From Lentisphaeraceae bacterium (GTDB lineage Bacteria > Verrucomicrobiota > Kiritimatiellia > RFP12 > DVOR01), in assembly GCA_004555175.1 (NCBI GenBank), contig SFJE01000009.1:1-63415 (forward strand): DNA of 63,415 bases. The letters run 5' to 3'. This document shows positions 1 through 7,957 of the stretch, one piece after another. Under the pieces are notes generated by a model, which did not search any database, was not told where the DNA came from, and was given only the letters and a program-made list of their open reading frames with translations. The first letter of the stretch is position 1, and each line of letters starts with the position of its first letter. Both the position numbers and the translations under genes were made by a program.

Positions 1-224
1 GCCCCCCTCGCTCCTACCCCCACAGACACACCTCACTCAGCGAAATTCTCATCAAAAGGTCATCCCGGCCTAAAAAGTAGTTGACAACATACATATTTGA
101 ACTTTGTGTTCTTTGTGGTTGCTAAATCCTGCGTCTATTTCGGCGTGCTTGTTGACATAGCTCCTTCGCTTCGCTCGGACTTGTGGTTTCCTCTGCGTGT
201 CTTTGTGTGCCACCGTGTATGCAC
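1..224. other. Intergenic sequence, no gene seen
   Basis: I see no supportable gene here. Between about 100 and 225 there is a run of the T/G-rich phrase type ctttgtgg...ctctgcgtgtctttgtg, which is repeated much more extensively at 10390-10552, so this is probably a degenerate member of that dispersed repeat family. Confidence 0.5.
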
Positions 225-256
225 GAAAAAAAGCCGAAGTCTTTCGACTTCGGCTT
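225..256 (-). terminator. Rho-independent terminator of tRNA-Leu
   Basis: On the minus strand an 11-bp perfect stem (aagccgaagtc / gacttcggctt, plus-strand 231-241 and 246-256) with a four-base loop is followed by a T run (plus-strand A run 225-232). It lies about 5 nt beyond the CCA end of the tRNA. Confidence 0.85.
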
Positions 257-261
257 CAAGA

Positions 262-345
262 TGGTGCTCGGGGGGGGACTCGAACCCCCACGGATCTCTC
301 CACATGCACCTCAAGCATGCGTGTATGCCATTTCACCACCCGAGC
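262..345 (-). tRNA. tRNA-Leu (anticodon GAG)
   Basis: The minus strand folds as a class II tRNA of 84 nt with the CCA end encoded. The acceptor stem is gctcggg/cccgagc, the anticodon stem catgc/gcatg encloses the loop ttgaggt (anticodon GAG, reads CUC), a long variable arm follows, and the T arm contains ggttcgagtcc. A dedicated promoter lies upstream and a strong terminator downstream, so it is a monocistronic tRNA gene. Confidence 0.95.
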
Positions 346-359
346 GGTGAACGGGCGGA

Positions 360-389
360 ATAATAGCAAACTCTCCAAAGAGAATGCAA
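360..389 (-). promoter_or_regulatory. Promoter of tRNA-Leu
   Basis: Minus-strand TTGCAT (389-384), 18 bp spacer, TATTAT (365-360). The block around it, aaaaagtgcttgcattct and gctattat, is nearly identical to the promoter of the tRNA-Arg/fMet operon at 30505-30533, which supports the call. Confidence 0.75.
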
Positions 390-492
390 GCACTTTTTTT
401 ACTTTTTGCCTTTCGCCCCTCTCAACGCCATTCCGACGCGCTCTCCGCCCCCTACCAAGCGCTTCCCCTCTCGAGCCTTCACCATCCTTGGT

Positions 493-520
493 AAAGAAAA
501 ACGGGGCAGCCTCGCCCCGT
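493..520 (-). terminator. Rho-independent terminator downstream of the polysaccharide operon
   Basis: On the minus strand the stem acggggc/gccccgt (plus-strand 501-507 and 514-520) is followed by TTTTTCTTT. It sits about 60 nt after the stop of the pyruvyl transferase gene and would end the xre-flippase-pyruvyl transferase transcript. Confidence 0.75.
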
Positions 521-582
521 CAAACCCACCACGCCATCCCCCGGGAAAACCGCCCGAAGCAGTCCAGCCCCTACGCCCGCTC

Positions 583-1761
583 TCATTCCGAACGCGCAGG
601 CGCAGGCCCCTGCAAAGCCCGAGCCAGCCACGCCCAACTCTGCTCGCGCCATGCGTCAATCACCTCGCGCCGGAAGGAGATCTGCTCCCCGCGGGCGATG
701 GCATCCAGGGCCGAGGCAAGGTTATCGACAACCATCTCGCCCGCCACCGCCGCCTGCGCAAAGCCCTCGATACGCGTAAACATCAACTTCCGCTGTGGGT
801 GCATCGGCCGCAGGAAGCGCACATTACAATCGTAGATTGAAGAGAACATCACTGCGTGAAAGCTATCAGTTATACACGCCTCGGCCCGCGCGAAGGCTCG
901 GACGAACTCGCGCGGGCCAGCTGCGAGCGAGATGCGCACACGCGAAGGCTTTACCATCTCGCCCACGCGCGCCATGAGCGAACACACACTGCGCGGAAAG
1001 GCCTTACTATAGCCATCGCACAAGATCTCCACCGTCCACCCCACCTGCTCTGCCCACCGTTCCAATGCCCGAACCGCGCTAGGAATATCCTCCGAGAGGA
1101 AATAGCAAACCAATCGCCGGGGGCGACGCTTGCGCTTGGCCAGGCACCACCACGCCTCGCGCGGCAGAAGCAACGTTGGGTCCACCACATGGGCCACCTC
1201 CCGCGCATATCCCGTCTGCCGGACCAACTCCACGCCCTCGGCCTCCCGCACGCTAATAGCCTCAAAGTTCTGAAACCCCGCCGCATAGTCGTGCGTCGCA
1301 GGGAGCGTCCGCATTCCAAAGCTGGCCGCATACGAAATCGCCCGAACCGCAGGCGCCCCAAAGAGCAGGTACGGCTCAGGCTGCCCCCAATCCCCGCCAT
1401 GCCACACCTGGTCGCTCCCCACCACTAAACAATCCACGCCCAGGTCCTTCGGCGCGTCCTGCCACTCGCAGAAGTGATAGGGCGTGAGCCCCAGCCGCCG
1501 CACAAAACGCATCGTCCGCAAATACCGCACAATCCGGTCCCACGTCCGGCACCCAGCCATCCCACGGACAATACACCCCACCCACTGCCGCACGCTCCAT
1601 GCAACGAACGGGGCCTTCAAGCACGAATTCGTCTCGTTCAGCCACCGATCCACCACCACCACCGTGTGCCCCATCCGCTTGAGCGCCTCCTTCAGCGCCC
1701 AACACTGCAACACGCCCCCGTAGTTGAGTTGCGCGTGAAAGGTCAAAATCCCGACTTTCAT
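583..1761 (-). CDS. Polysaccharide pyruvyl transferase family protein
   Basis: A 392-residue protein of the CsaB/WcaK-type pyruvyl transferase family, which adds ketal pyruvate from phosphoenolpyruvate to sugars of surface polysaccharides. The family landmarks are visible: the N-terminal GILTFHAQLNYGGVLQ, VVGSDQVWH at residues 113-121, VDPTLLL at 193-199 and ITDSFHAV at 297-304. Full length for the family and no signal peptide, so cytoplasmic. Its ATG overlaps the stop codon of the flippase-fusion gene upstream by 4 bp, so the two are translationally coupled in one operon. In many polysaccharide clusters this family sits next to F420-hydrogenase-beta-like and flippase genes, as here. The exact acceptor sugar cannot be read from the sequence. 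Confidence 0.88.
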   Translation of the reverse strand: MKVGILTFHAQLNYGGVLQCWALKEALKRMGHTVVVVDRWLNETNSCLKAPFVAWSVRQWVGCIVRGMAGCRTWDRIVRYLRTMRFVRRLGLTPYHFCEWQDAPKDLGVDCLVVGSDQVWHGGDWGQPEPYLLFGAPAVRAISYAASFGMRTLPATHDYAAGFQNFEAISVREAEGVELVRQTGYAREVAHVVDPTLLLPREAWWCLAKRKRRPRRLVCYFLSEDIPSAVRALERWAEQVGWTVEILCDGYSKAFPRSVCSLMARVGEMVKPSRVRISLAAGPREFVRAFARAEACITDSFHAVMFSSIYDCNVRFLRPMHPQRKLMFTRIEGFAQAAVAGEMVVDNLASALDAIARGEQISFRREVIDAWREQSWAWLARALQGPAPARSE

Positions 1762-4472
1762 CCTAAAACTCCAGACCGTTTCAGACGACGCCGAACAAAG
1801 CTTTTAGCACGCGCCATCAGTGAAGGACGGAGGCAACGCGCTAGGACGCACGGAAAGTGCGCGGCCGAACAGCTGGCCATAAAGCGCGCTCGGTTGGGAT
1901 GGGGATGCGTGCTATGGAGGATGGCCGAGTTGCCGCGTAGGACCGAGGCATAGGTCGTGGCACGGCTCTCGAGCTCACCTTGCACTTCGCCCCAAAGCTC
2001 GGCCCCGCGCGCGGTATTCACCAAGACGCACGAGATGCCGCGGTCGTCGTCCATCTCAGGGAGGACTTGCCCAATGCCCCAGAAATCACCAATTGTTAAA
2101 TCCGCCCCACTGCGCAGTTCCTTTTGCGAACAGGCGTGGCATGAGGGACGATTACACAACTCCCGCAAGAAAGCTTGCATAAAGGGATCTTGTGAGAACT
2201 CGCAGAGATACTCCGTATCATTCGCGAAGCGTAATGATACGGAGTATCTCTGCCAGCCGCAATTCTTGCGCCTGGCAGAGATTCTCCGTATCTTCGAGCC
2301 GAAGGCTCGAAGATAATTTTTTTGCTGATATTGGAGGTAATCCTGCCACACGCGCGGGCTCGGAACCGCATGGCAGACCACCTCCACGCAAACCAGGCGT
2401 GGCATGTCGCGGCCAAGGACCCGTTTTAGGGCCGCGATTTGGCACGGCGTCCCAGAGAAAAGCACCTCAAGACCCTTGGCAAGGTCCGTTTTAACCGCGC
2501 GATAAATGCCTTCGACCCGCGATTGCAGGTACTTCGAGCCACGCAAGGCTGCAAGCCCCGCTTCGTCTATCGCGGCAATATGACGAACCGACCAATCCGA
2601 CTCATCAAAGGCCGCACCATAGACCCGTCCACCGCGCGTAAGGATGCGCCGAGCCAAGAGCGAGAAGACGCCCCCGGAAGAGGAATCGAGTCGCAGTGCG
2701 GTATCGCGCGCTCTAGCCGCATAGACGGCCTGCGGTTCACGCGCCGCCTCTGGATGTAGCACCGGGCAGACGGCCTCGCAACGGCCACAATGCACGCAAG
2801 CGGCCGTATCAATCTGCGGATACAGAAATCCCTCTCGATCGGCCACCATTCGAATAGCCCCCTTGGAGCAAACATCGTGGCAAGCCGCACAACCGCAGCA
2901 AAGGGCCCTGTCCGCCAAATGGACGGTCTTGGAAGCGCGGTTGAAGAGCTTGGAGAGGCGGTTAATGACAAAGGCGCGCTCGGCCTGATTGAGGATGAGG
3001 AACCAAGAGAAAGGCAGTAGCACCACCTCGACCAGCCCCGTGGTCATCACCACGCGCAGGAACGAAGGGGCCATCATCAACTGAGGAATCACACCCATCG
3101 TTCCGGTCAGCCCGATCAAAAGCGCAATCGGGAAAACAATGGTACGCAGCCAAACCTTCGCACTCATCTTCACCAGCGTTCGTGCGAACCACACTCGCCC
3201 CGTGGCACAGAAGGCCATCGTTATCACCATCGCCCACCCCACAGCCGTCGGGTCGACCCCTAGGGCAATCAACCCCCACGCAATCGGCAAGGTCATCACC
3301 AACGAGGTACCCAGAAATGCTTGATAAAGCGCCACCTTACCATTGGCATTCACGCAAATCATGTGCCCAACGGCCAGCTTATCAATCACATTCATCGCTA
3401 GCACAAAAACGCAGAACTCGGCAGCATACTGCGGCGGCTGCTTCAACCACAAATGGAGCACCTCCTCCACCTCCAGCGTTAGCGGAATGGCAAAAACTAG
3501 GATGAAGAGCGTTCCCAGTTTGCAGGTTTGGTAGGCCATCTGCCGCGCGCGGTCGTAATCTCCCGCGCCCCACGCATTGAAGATAGCCGGCGAGAAGGCG
3601 CCGATCAGGCTTCCCGAGAGCGCATTCGTCTGCCCCGAGAGGTTGGACCCCACCGAAAACCCGGCGTTGACCTTCGGACCAAAGTACTTATTGAGCAGGA
3701 CGGCATCGCCCTGCGCCCGCAAAATCGCCCCAAGCATCCCCCACGCATTCCAGAAGGCATAACTACACAACCGCTTGACATTGGCCAAACAATTCAAGTA
3801 TCGGCGGACCACCCGGCACTCTGGAAAGATGAAGTACGCTCGCACCGCGATAATCACCTGCGGCAGAAGCGCCAGCAAACATTGAATCCCCGCATACTTT
3901 GCCAGCCACACGCCCGGATGCTGAAGCATATAGTAGAGAATGCCAACATTGAGGGTTGTCGTCACAAACGAATAGATTGTAAGTTCAGCGATATATTGCC
4001 GCGCGCCATACATCGCACTGAATGGCAAGGTGACCATCCCCAGAAAACAGCTAATGCACACACACCGCCACACCCACACACACGCATCCACCCGATCCGG
4101 CGGAATCGTCAGAAAGTGCCGCACCGCCCACTCCCCCAAAGGATACCCTAAGCACATCAGCACCGTCGGCAATACCGTATGAATGACCACCGCAGTGGTA
4201 AACCACATCCGGCAATCTGCAAGCCCCGCCGCAGGATCCTTCCGCTGCTCCCCCACTGAAATTGCATAAAAACGTCCAATAGCTCCACCCAGAATTCCAT
4301 TGAAGTAGGCGATGAATGCCGTCAGGCCGCCGACGACGCCCATTAGGCCGTAGTCGACTTCACCCAAGGCCATCAAGGTCCAGCGGCCACAGAAGAGGCC
4401 GATAATCAACGCATAAAGCGAGCGGCCGTAGGTGGCAATGATGTTCAGAAAGATACGGCGATTCTCGGTCAT
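1758..4472 (-). CDS. Wzx-type flippase fused to ferredoxin / F420-hydrogenase-beta-like domain
   Basis: A 904-residue fusion. Residues 1 to about 500 form a polytopic membrane protein of the polysaccharide flippase (MATE/MOP) superfamily, expected to flip lipid-linked oligosaccharides. Residues 520-570 carry two 4Fe-4S motifs (C525/C528/C531/C535 and C559/C562/C565/C569). Residues about 575-880 match the coenzyme F420 hydrogenase/dehydrogenase beta-subunit family (SSSGGVFS at 598-605, SGTPCQIA at 673-680, PSCHAC near 776). These families normally occur as separate neighbouring genes. Here the frame is open throughout with no stop or new start at the junction. The second gene of an operon behind the XRE regulator (4-bp overlap). 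The role of the redox half in glycan assembly is unknown. The DNA for residues 720-757 contains striking palindromes. Confidence 0.85.
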   Translation of the reverse strand: MTENRRIFLNIIATYGRSLYALIIGLFCGRWTLMALGEVDYGLMGVVGGLTAFIAYFNGILGGAIGRFYAISVGEQRKDPAAGLADCRMWFTTAVVIHTVLPTVLMCLGYPLGEWAVRHFLTIPPDRVDACVWVWRCVCISCFLGMVTLPFSAMYGARQYIAELTIYSFVTTTLNVGILYYMLQHPGVWLAKYAGIQCLLALLPQVIIAVRAYFIFPECRVVRRYLNCLANVKRLCSYAFWNAWGMLGAILRAQGDAVLLNKYFGPKVNAGFSVGSNLSGQTNALSGSLIGAFSPAIFNAWGAGDYDRARQMAYQTCKLGTLFILVFAIPLTLEVEEVLHLWLKQPPQYAAEFCVFVLAMNVIDKLAVGHMICVNANGKVALYQAFLGTSLVMTLPIAWGLIALGVDPTAVGWAMVITMAFCATGRVWFARTLVKMSAKVWLRTIVFPIALLIGLTGTMGVIPQLMMAPSFLRVVMTTGLVEVVLLPFSWFLILNQAERAFVINRLSKLFNRASKTVHLADRALCCGCAACHDVCSKGAIRMVADREGFLYPQIDTAACVHCGRCEAVCPVLHPEAAREPQAVYAARARDTALRLDSSSGGVFSLLARRILTRGGRVYGAAFDESDWSVRHIAAIDEAGLAALRGSKYLQSRVEGIYRAVKTDLAKGLEVLFSGTPCQIAALKRVLGRDMPRLVCVEVVCHAVPSPRVWQDYLQYQQKNYLRAFGSKIRRISARRKNCGWQRYSVSLRFANDTEYLCEFSQDPFMQAFLRELCNRPSCHACSQKELRSGADLTIGDFWGIGQVLPEMDDDRGISCVLVNTARGAELWGEVQGELESRATTYASVLRGNSAILHSTHPHPNRARFMASCSAAHFPCVLARCLRPSLMARAKSFVRRRLKRSGVLG
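2202..2315. repeat. Cluster of perfect inverted repeats inside a coding region
   Basis: A 21-bp perfect inverted repeat (2202-2222 and 2233-2253) surrounds a 10-nt centre that itself pairs cgc/gcg. A third, direct copy of gcagagat-N-ctccgtat follows at 2275-2291. A 12-bp perfect inverted repeat with a GAA loop lies at 2289-2300/2304-2315. All lie within codons 720-757 of the fusion gene and keep its reading frame. Confidence 0.9.
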
Positions 4473-4735
4473 AGGTCCACCGGGGCGGGGGCTTCGGGGT
4501 TTGCGGGCGCTTTCTCCTGGGGAGTGAGCAGGGGGAGGAAGTCCATCTGGAGGGCCTTGGCGAAGCGGGAGGCGGTGCGCAGGGTGATGGAGACATCGCC
4601 ATTGAGCACTTTGGTGACATAGGGGCGCGAGGCATTCATCCGCGCAGCCAGCGAAGTTTGGTTGAGCCCGAGGTCCTTCATTCGCCGAAGGACCGCCCGG
4701 AGGAAGATAGAAGCCGCTCGATCAATCTCTTTCAT
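4469..4735 (-). CDS. XRE-family helix-turn-helix regulator
   Basis: An 88-residue protein with a single Cro/C1-type HTH at about residues 18-70 (LGLNQTSLAARMNASRPYVT is the helix-turn-helix core) and a short Pro/Ala-rich tail. First gene of the operon with the flippase fusion and pyruvyl transferase, overlapping the next start by 4 bp, so it probably regulates its own surface-polysaccharide operon. The predicted transcription start (about 4738) is only a few nucleotides before the ATG and there is no Shine-Dalgarno sequence, so the mRNA may be leaderless. The HTH-only size is also typical of antitoxins, but no toxin gene is adjacent. Confidence 0.8.
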   Translation of the reverse strand: MKEIDRAASIFLRAVLRRMKDLGLNQTSLAARMNASRPYVTKVLNGDVSITLRTASRFAKALQMDFLPLLTPQEKAPANPEAPAPVDL

Positions 4736-4744
4736 TGGTCGCGA

Positions 4745-4773
4745 AGTGTATCAAACTTGTTACCATCCCGCAA
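4745..4773 (-). promoter_or_regulatory. Promoter of the xre-flippase-pyruvyl transferase operon
   Basis: Minus-strand TTGCGG (4773-4768), 17 bp, TACACT (4750-4745). The -10 element ends 9 bp before the ATG of the XRE gene. Confidence 0.6.
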
Positions 4774-4977
4774 CGATGGACGGAAATGGTGAACAGTGAA
4801 CGGTGAGAGGTGCAGGCCGAGCAAGGCGAGGCGCTATGTCAGCACAGTGAAGTGCCCCGGCGCGGGAGGTGGTTAGGCGGAGCAGGCTGCATCAATCCTC
4901 GCACCCTCCCCTGATTTGCCCTCTGATTTGCCCCCGCTCGGCTCTCCGTTTCCGCTTCATCGCACGCGCGCACTCTC

Positions 4978-6564
4978 CTACTTCTGCGCGGGGAGATCCT
5001 CGTAGGCGATGGATTGGAGTTCGCGCTTGCCCTTGTGGAAGGAGAGGCCGACGATGACGAGCGGGCGGCCGTCGTGGAGGTAGGGCGTGGTGTAGCCGCG
5101 GTCCTTAATCTGCTGGAGGGCCTCCTGGGCGGTGGTGCCATCGGTCTTGAACTCAAAGAGGTAGATGAAGTCGGGGAGTTTGACCACCAAGTCCGCGCGC
5201 TTGCCGGAGGATTGGCCGGCTTCGGCGATGGGTTCAAAGCCGCGCGCGAGGAAGAAGGCCTGCAAGAGCCGCTGGTAGTTGTACTCCTGAATGCGCTCCT
5301 CGGTGGCGCCATAGTGGCACTTGGCGTAGAAGTCGGGCAGGTCGGCGCGCAGGAAGAGGTCCCGGTGCGCATAGCGCAGGTGGGCATTGAGCCGCGAACG
5401 TTGCGCATCATCGGGAATCGCCAGCTCGCAGAGGAAGGCGTTCAGGTCGCGGCGGATTTCCTCGTCAGGGACGCCCAGGATATAATTGTCGTAGGTTGCA
5501 TCATAGCCCTTGATGGTCAAATAGCCAGTCTGATAGAGCACGACGATTGGCGAAAGCGCGGCGAGTTGCGAGGGCGTTTCCAACTCGGCGGGGGAGGCCA
5601 TCAGCGGCTGATCAAAGTCCATCTCGAGCAACTCGTTGCGCCGCAGGAAGGTCGTCAGCGTCGAGGGGCGCCCCGTCGTGGACCACTGCGCCGAAAATAC
5701 GCGCTTACTAGAAGATAGCGTTCGCGCAATGGCAATCGGATTATAGACGCTCTCCTCGGAGTCGCCCGAGAAACGGTAGCCATTGAACCAGTGCGCAAGC
5801 CCGGCCATAAAGTCGGCCTTAGAGAGGCCCATCTCCTGGGCGCGGCGGTCGAGGTGCTCGGCGAAGTTCGTCTCCAGCTCCTCCTGGGTGTAGCCGAGCA
5901 TGGTGGCGTAAGCGGGGTCGTAGGTGAGGTCGACAATGTTATTCAGCCCCGAGAAGACGGCCATCGAGGCGAACTTGGAGATGCCAGTAATCATCGCAAA
6001 GCGGATGGCCGCTTGATTGGCCTTGAGGACGGCATAGAAGTTTGCCAACTCTGCGCGAATGCGCTCGCACAGTTCTGGCTTGTTCAAGGTGTGGCAGATA
6101 GGCGCATCATATTCGTCAATGAGGACCACCGCCTGCTTTCCCTGCTCTTGCAATTGCCGCAGGGCGCGCGCGAAGTTAATCTCCGGCGGCGCGTCTAACT
6201 GAATACCCTCAAAGCGCGCAAGCTCTGCGGCGACATGATCCTGGAAGCGCAGATGGAAGCGCTCAAGCGTCTCGCCCGTCGTCGTCGACATATCAAAGTG
6301 CAATACCGGCCAAGACTGCCAATCGTAGTCTTCCTTGGAGATGGCCAGGCCCTCGAAGAGTTCGCGCTTGCCCTGGAAGATGGCCTTGAGGGTGGAGATC
6401 ATCAGCGACTTGCCAAAGCGCCTCGGCCGTGCCAAGAAGAAGGTGCTCGATGAACAGCCCCCGGCGCGAATCAGCCGATAGAAGTAGTCCGTCTTATCCA
6501 CATAAATGTTCCGATTCTTACGAATCAGCGGAAACTCTGAACTCTGTACATTGATGAGGGCCAT
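4978..6564 (-). CDS. AAA-ATPase-like / PD-(D/E)XK nuclease-like protein
   Basis: A 528-residue protein of the widespread family that combines an AAA-ATPase-like N-terminal domain with a C-terminal PD-(D/E)XK nuclease-like domain. Visible features: the N-terminal IYVDKTDYFYRLI, the P-loop-like FLARPRRFGKSL near residues 43-54, a Walker B-like VVLIDEYDAPI near residue 150, and a C-terminal nuclease-like core (RADLVVKLPDFIYLFEFK). The family is common in Bacteroidetes and other gut anaerobes, often in many copies; its function is not established. Good Shine-Dalgarno (aaaggag) 8 nt before the ATG. It appears to be a single-gene unit. Confidence 0.85.
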   Translation of the reverse strand: MALINVQSSEFPLIRKNRNIYVDKTDYFYRLIRAGGCSSSTFFLARPRRFGKSLMISTLKAIFQGKRELFEGLAISKEDYDWQSWPVLHFDMSTTTGETLERFHLRFQDHVAAELARFEGIQLDAPPEINFARALRQLQEQGKQAVVLIDEYDAPICHTLNKPELCERIRAELANFYAVLKANQAAIRFAMITGISKFASMAVFSGLNNIVDLTYDPAYATMLGYTQEELETNFAEHLDRRAQEMGLSKADFMAGLAHWFNGYRFSGDSEESVYNPIAIARTLSSSKRVFSAQWSTTGRPSTLTTFLRRNELLEMDFDQPLMASPAELETPSQLAALSPIVVLYQTGYLTIKGYDATYDNYILGVPDEEIRRDLNAFLCELAIPDDAQRSRLNAHLRYAHRDLFLRADLPDFYAKCHYGATEERIQEYNYQRLLQAFFLARGFEPIAEAGQSSGKRADLVVKLPDFIYLFEFKTDGTTAQEALQQIKDRGYTTPYLHDGRPLVIVGLSFHKGKRELQSIAYEDLPAQK

Positions 6565-6584
6565 CGACTACTCCTTTCGCGTCT

Positions 6585-6593
6585 ATTATAGCA
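6585..6593 (-). promoter_or_regulatory. Extended -10 promoter of the AAA-ATPase gene
   Basis: Minus-strand TGC-TATAAT (6593-6585), about 20 bp before the ATG. No convincing -35 element. Confidence 0.55.
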
Positions 6594-6626
6594 TCTATAA
6601 CGAGCGGGGCGGCTACAGATCCGCCT

Positions 6627-7496
6627 TTAGCGGCGGAAGGGGACGCTCCAGCCGAGTTTGAGGGCGAGGGGGGCGTAGGGGTTGTGGTCTTCGGGGAGGA
6701 GCAAGCGCACTGGACGGGGCGAGGCGGAGGCCTCGAGTGCGGCTCCGGGGGCGAGGCTCGCCACGGCCACCCCATCAGCATAGATCCGCGCCTGCGCGCC
6801 CTCGGCCTCCTCAACGCGCACCACCACGCGCGTGCCATCGGGGATGACCAACGGCCGCGCGCTTAGCGCGTGCGGGGCAATCACGCTAATGACCAACGCC
6901 TTGGCTGCGGGCGAGACCACCGGTCCGCCCACCGAGAGCGAGTAGGCCGTCGACCCCGTGGGCGTGGCGAGGATGAGGCCATCGCAGAGGTAGCGCGCCA
7001 CGGGAAAGCCATCGAGCTCCAGGAGCAAGGCAATGGCGTGGCCACTCTCGGAGCGGCTGACGACCACATCGTTGAGCGCATCGGGGAAACGCGAGGTGCC
7101 GGCAATGCCCGCCGCGAGCGCGGTCCGCGCCTCCACCGCATAACGCCCCTGCGCGAGCGCCTGCAAGAGGGGGCCAAAGCCCTCCTCATTGACGGCAGTC
7201 AGGTAGCCCAAGCGCCCAATGTTCAGCCCAATGAGCGGCAACTCGGTGGCGGCAACCGCGTGGGCCGCCGCCAGGAAGGAGCCATCGCCGCCGAGGGAGA
7301 TAACCCCCTGCGCGCCGGCCTGGGCAAAGGCCTCCGGCGCCACCCCGGGCGCGGCGCCCAGCGCCTCGGCCGTCTCCGGCGAAGGCAACAAGCGAATTCC
7401 GGCGGCCTTGGCCGCGCGCACCAATGCCTCCACGCCCTCACGGGCCCGCGACCGCGTGAGGTTGGCAATCAGTCCGAGCGAAGTAATCGGCCTCAC
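6627..7496 (-). CDS. nadK: NAD kinase
   Basis: A 289-residue ATP-NAD kinase that phosphorylates NAD to NADP in the cytoplasm. Landmarks: the nucleotide-binding loop SLGGDGSFL (GGDGS at residues 69-73), GLNIGRLGYLTAV shortly after, the NDVVVSR segment, and the glycine-rich TPTGSTAYSLSVGGP that contacts NAD. Length is normal for the family. It is the third gene of a minus-strand operon (GT2, yhcH-like, nadK); its ATG overlaps the stop codon of the yhcH-like gene by 4 bp. Confidence 0.95.
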   Translation of the reverse strand: MRPITSLGLIANLTRSRAREGVEALVRAAKAAGIRLLPSPETAEALGAAPGVAPEAFAQAGAQGVISLGGDGSFLAAAHAVAATELPLIGLNIGRLGYLTAVNEEGFGPLLQALAQGRYAVEARTALAAGIAGTSRFPDALNDVVVSRSESGHAIALLLELDGFPVARYLCDGLILATPTGSTAYSLSVGGPVVSPAAKALVISVIAPHALSARPLVIPDGTRVVVRVEEAEGAQARIYADGVAVASLAPGAALEASASPRPVRLLLPEDHNPYAPLALKLGWSVPFRR

Positions 7497-7957
7497 AGAA
7501 GGACTTTAAGGACAACCTTCTTGACCTTCGTGGCGCCGGGCACGCGCATCCCGGGCGCGTGGGCATCCTGCGGGAAGAGGACGAAGAAGCCGTCCTTCGG
7601 GAAGGGGATAGCCGTGCCCTCGCCGGCCACAAAGCCAATATCGGCCTCGGGGTTATAGGGTTTGGTCTCGGCGAGGTCGGCGGTCAGCGGCCGCCAGCCA
7701 ATGGCCTCGCACCCCTCAAAGAGGAACTGAATATCGGCGTAGGCGCGGTGATACTCCAGCGCGCACGCCTCGGGCGCGCGCGTCTCGTATTCCTGCACAT
7801 TGGCATAGAGCGCCTCGGTGCCATCGGGCAACGTCTCAATCACGTGGTGCCCAACCGCCGGCGGTGCCTTTACGGCCTCGGCCAACCACGCAAAGGCCTT
7901 CTCGAAGCGCGCACCGAGCGCCAACTTCCCAGCCTGATCCAAGGTATCAATAATCAT
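7493..7957 (-). CDS. YhcH/YjgK/YiaL family protein
   Basis: A 154-residue single-domain cupin-like protein of the YhcH/YjgK/YiaL (DUF386) family. The family pattern is visible: MIIDTLDQA at the start, YHRAYADIQFLFEG, and a C-terminal FFVLFPQDAHAPGM with metal-ligand histidines, followed by KVKKVVLKV. Members lie with sialic acid or other sugar catabolism genes and may be sugar-anomer or isomerase enzymes; the substrate is not established. Here it is coupled by 4-bp overlaps to a GT2 gene upstream and nadK downstream. Confidence 0.88.
   Translation of the reverse strand: MIIDTLDQAGKLALGARFEKAFAWLAEAVKAPPAVGHHVIETLPDGTEALYANVQEYETRAPEACALEYHRAYADIQFLFEGCEAIGWRPLTADLAETKPYNPEADIGFVAGEGTAIPFPKDGFFVLFPQDAHAPGMRVPGATKVKKVVLKVLL

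Noticed and set aside
4469..4735. Antitoxin of a toxin-antitoxin pair
   Set aside because: The HTH protein has antitoxin-like size but both neighbours are recognisable non-toxin genes, and it leads a polysaccharide operon.
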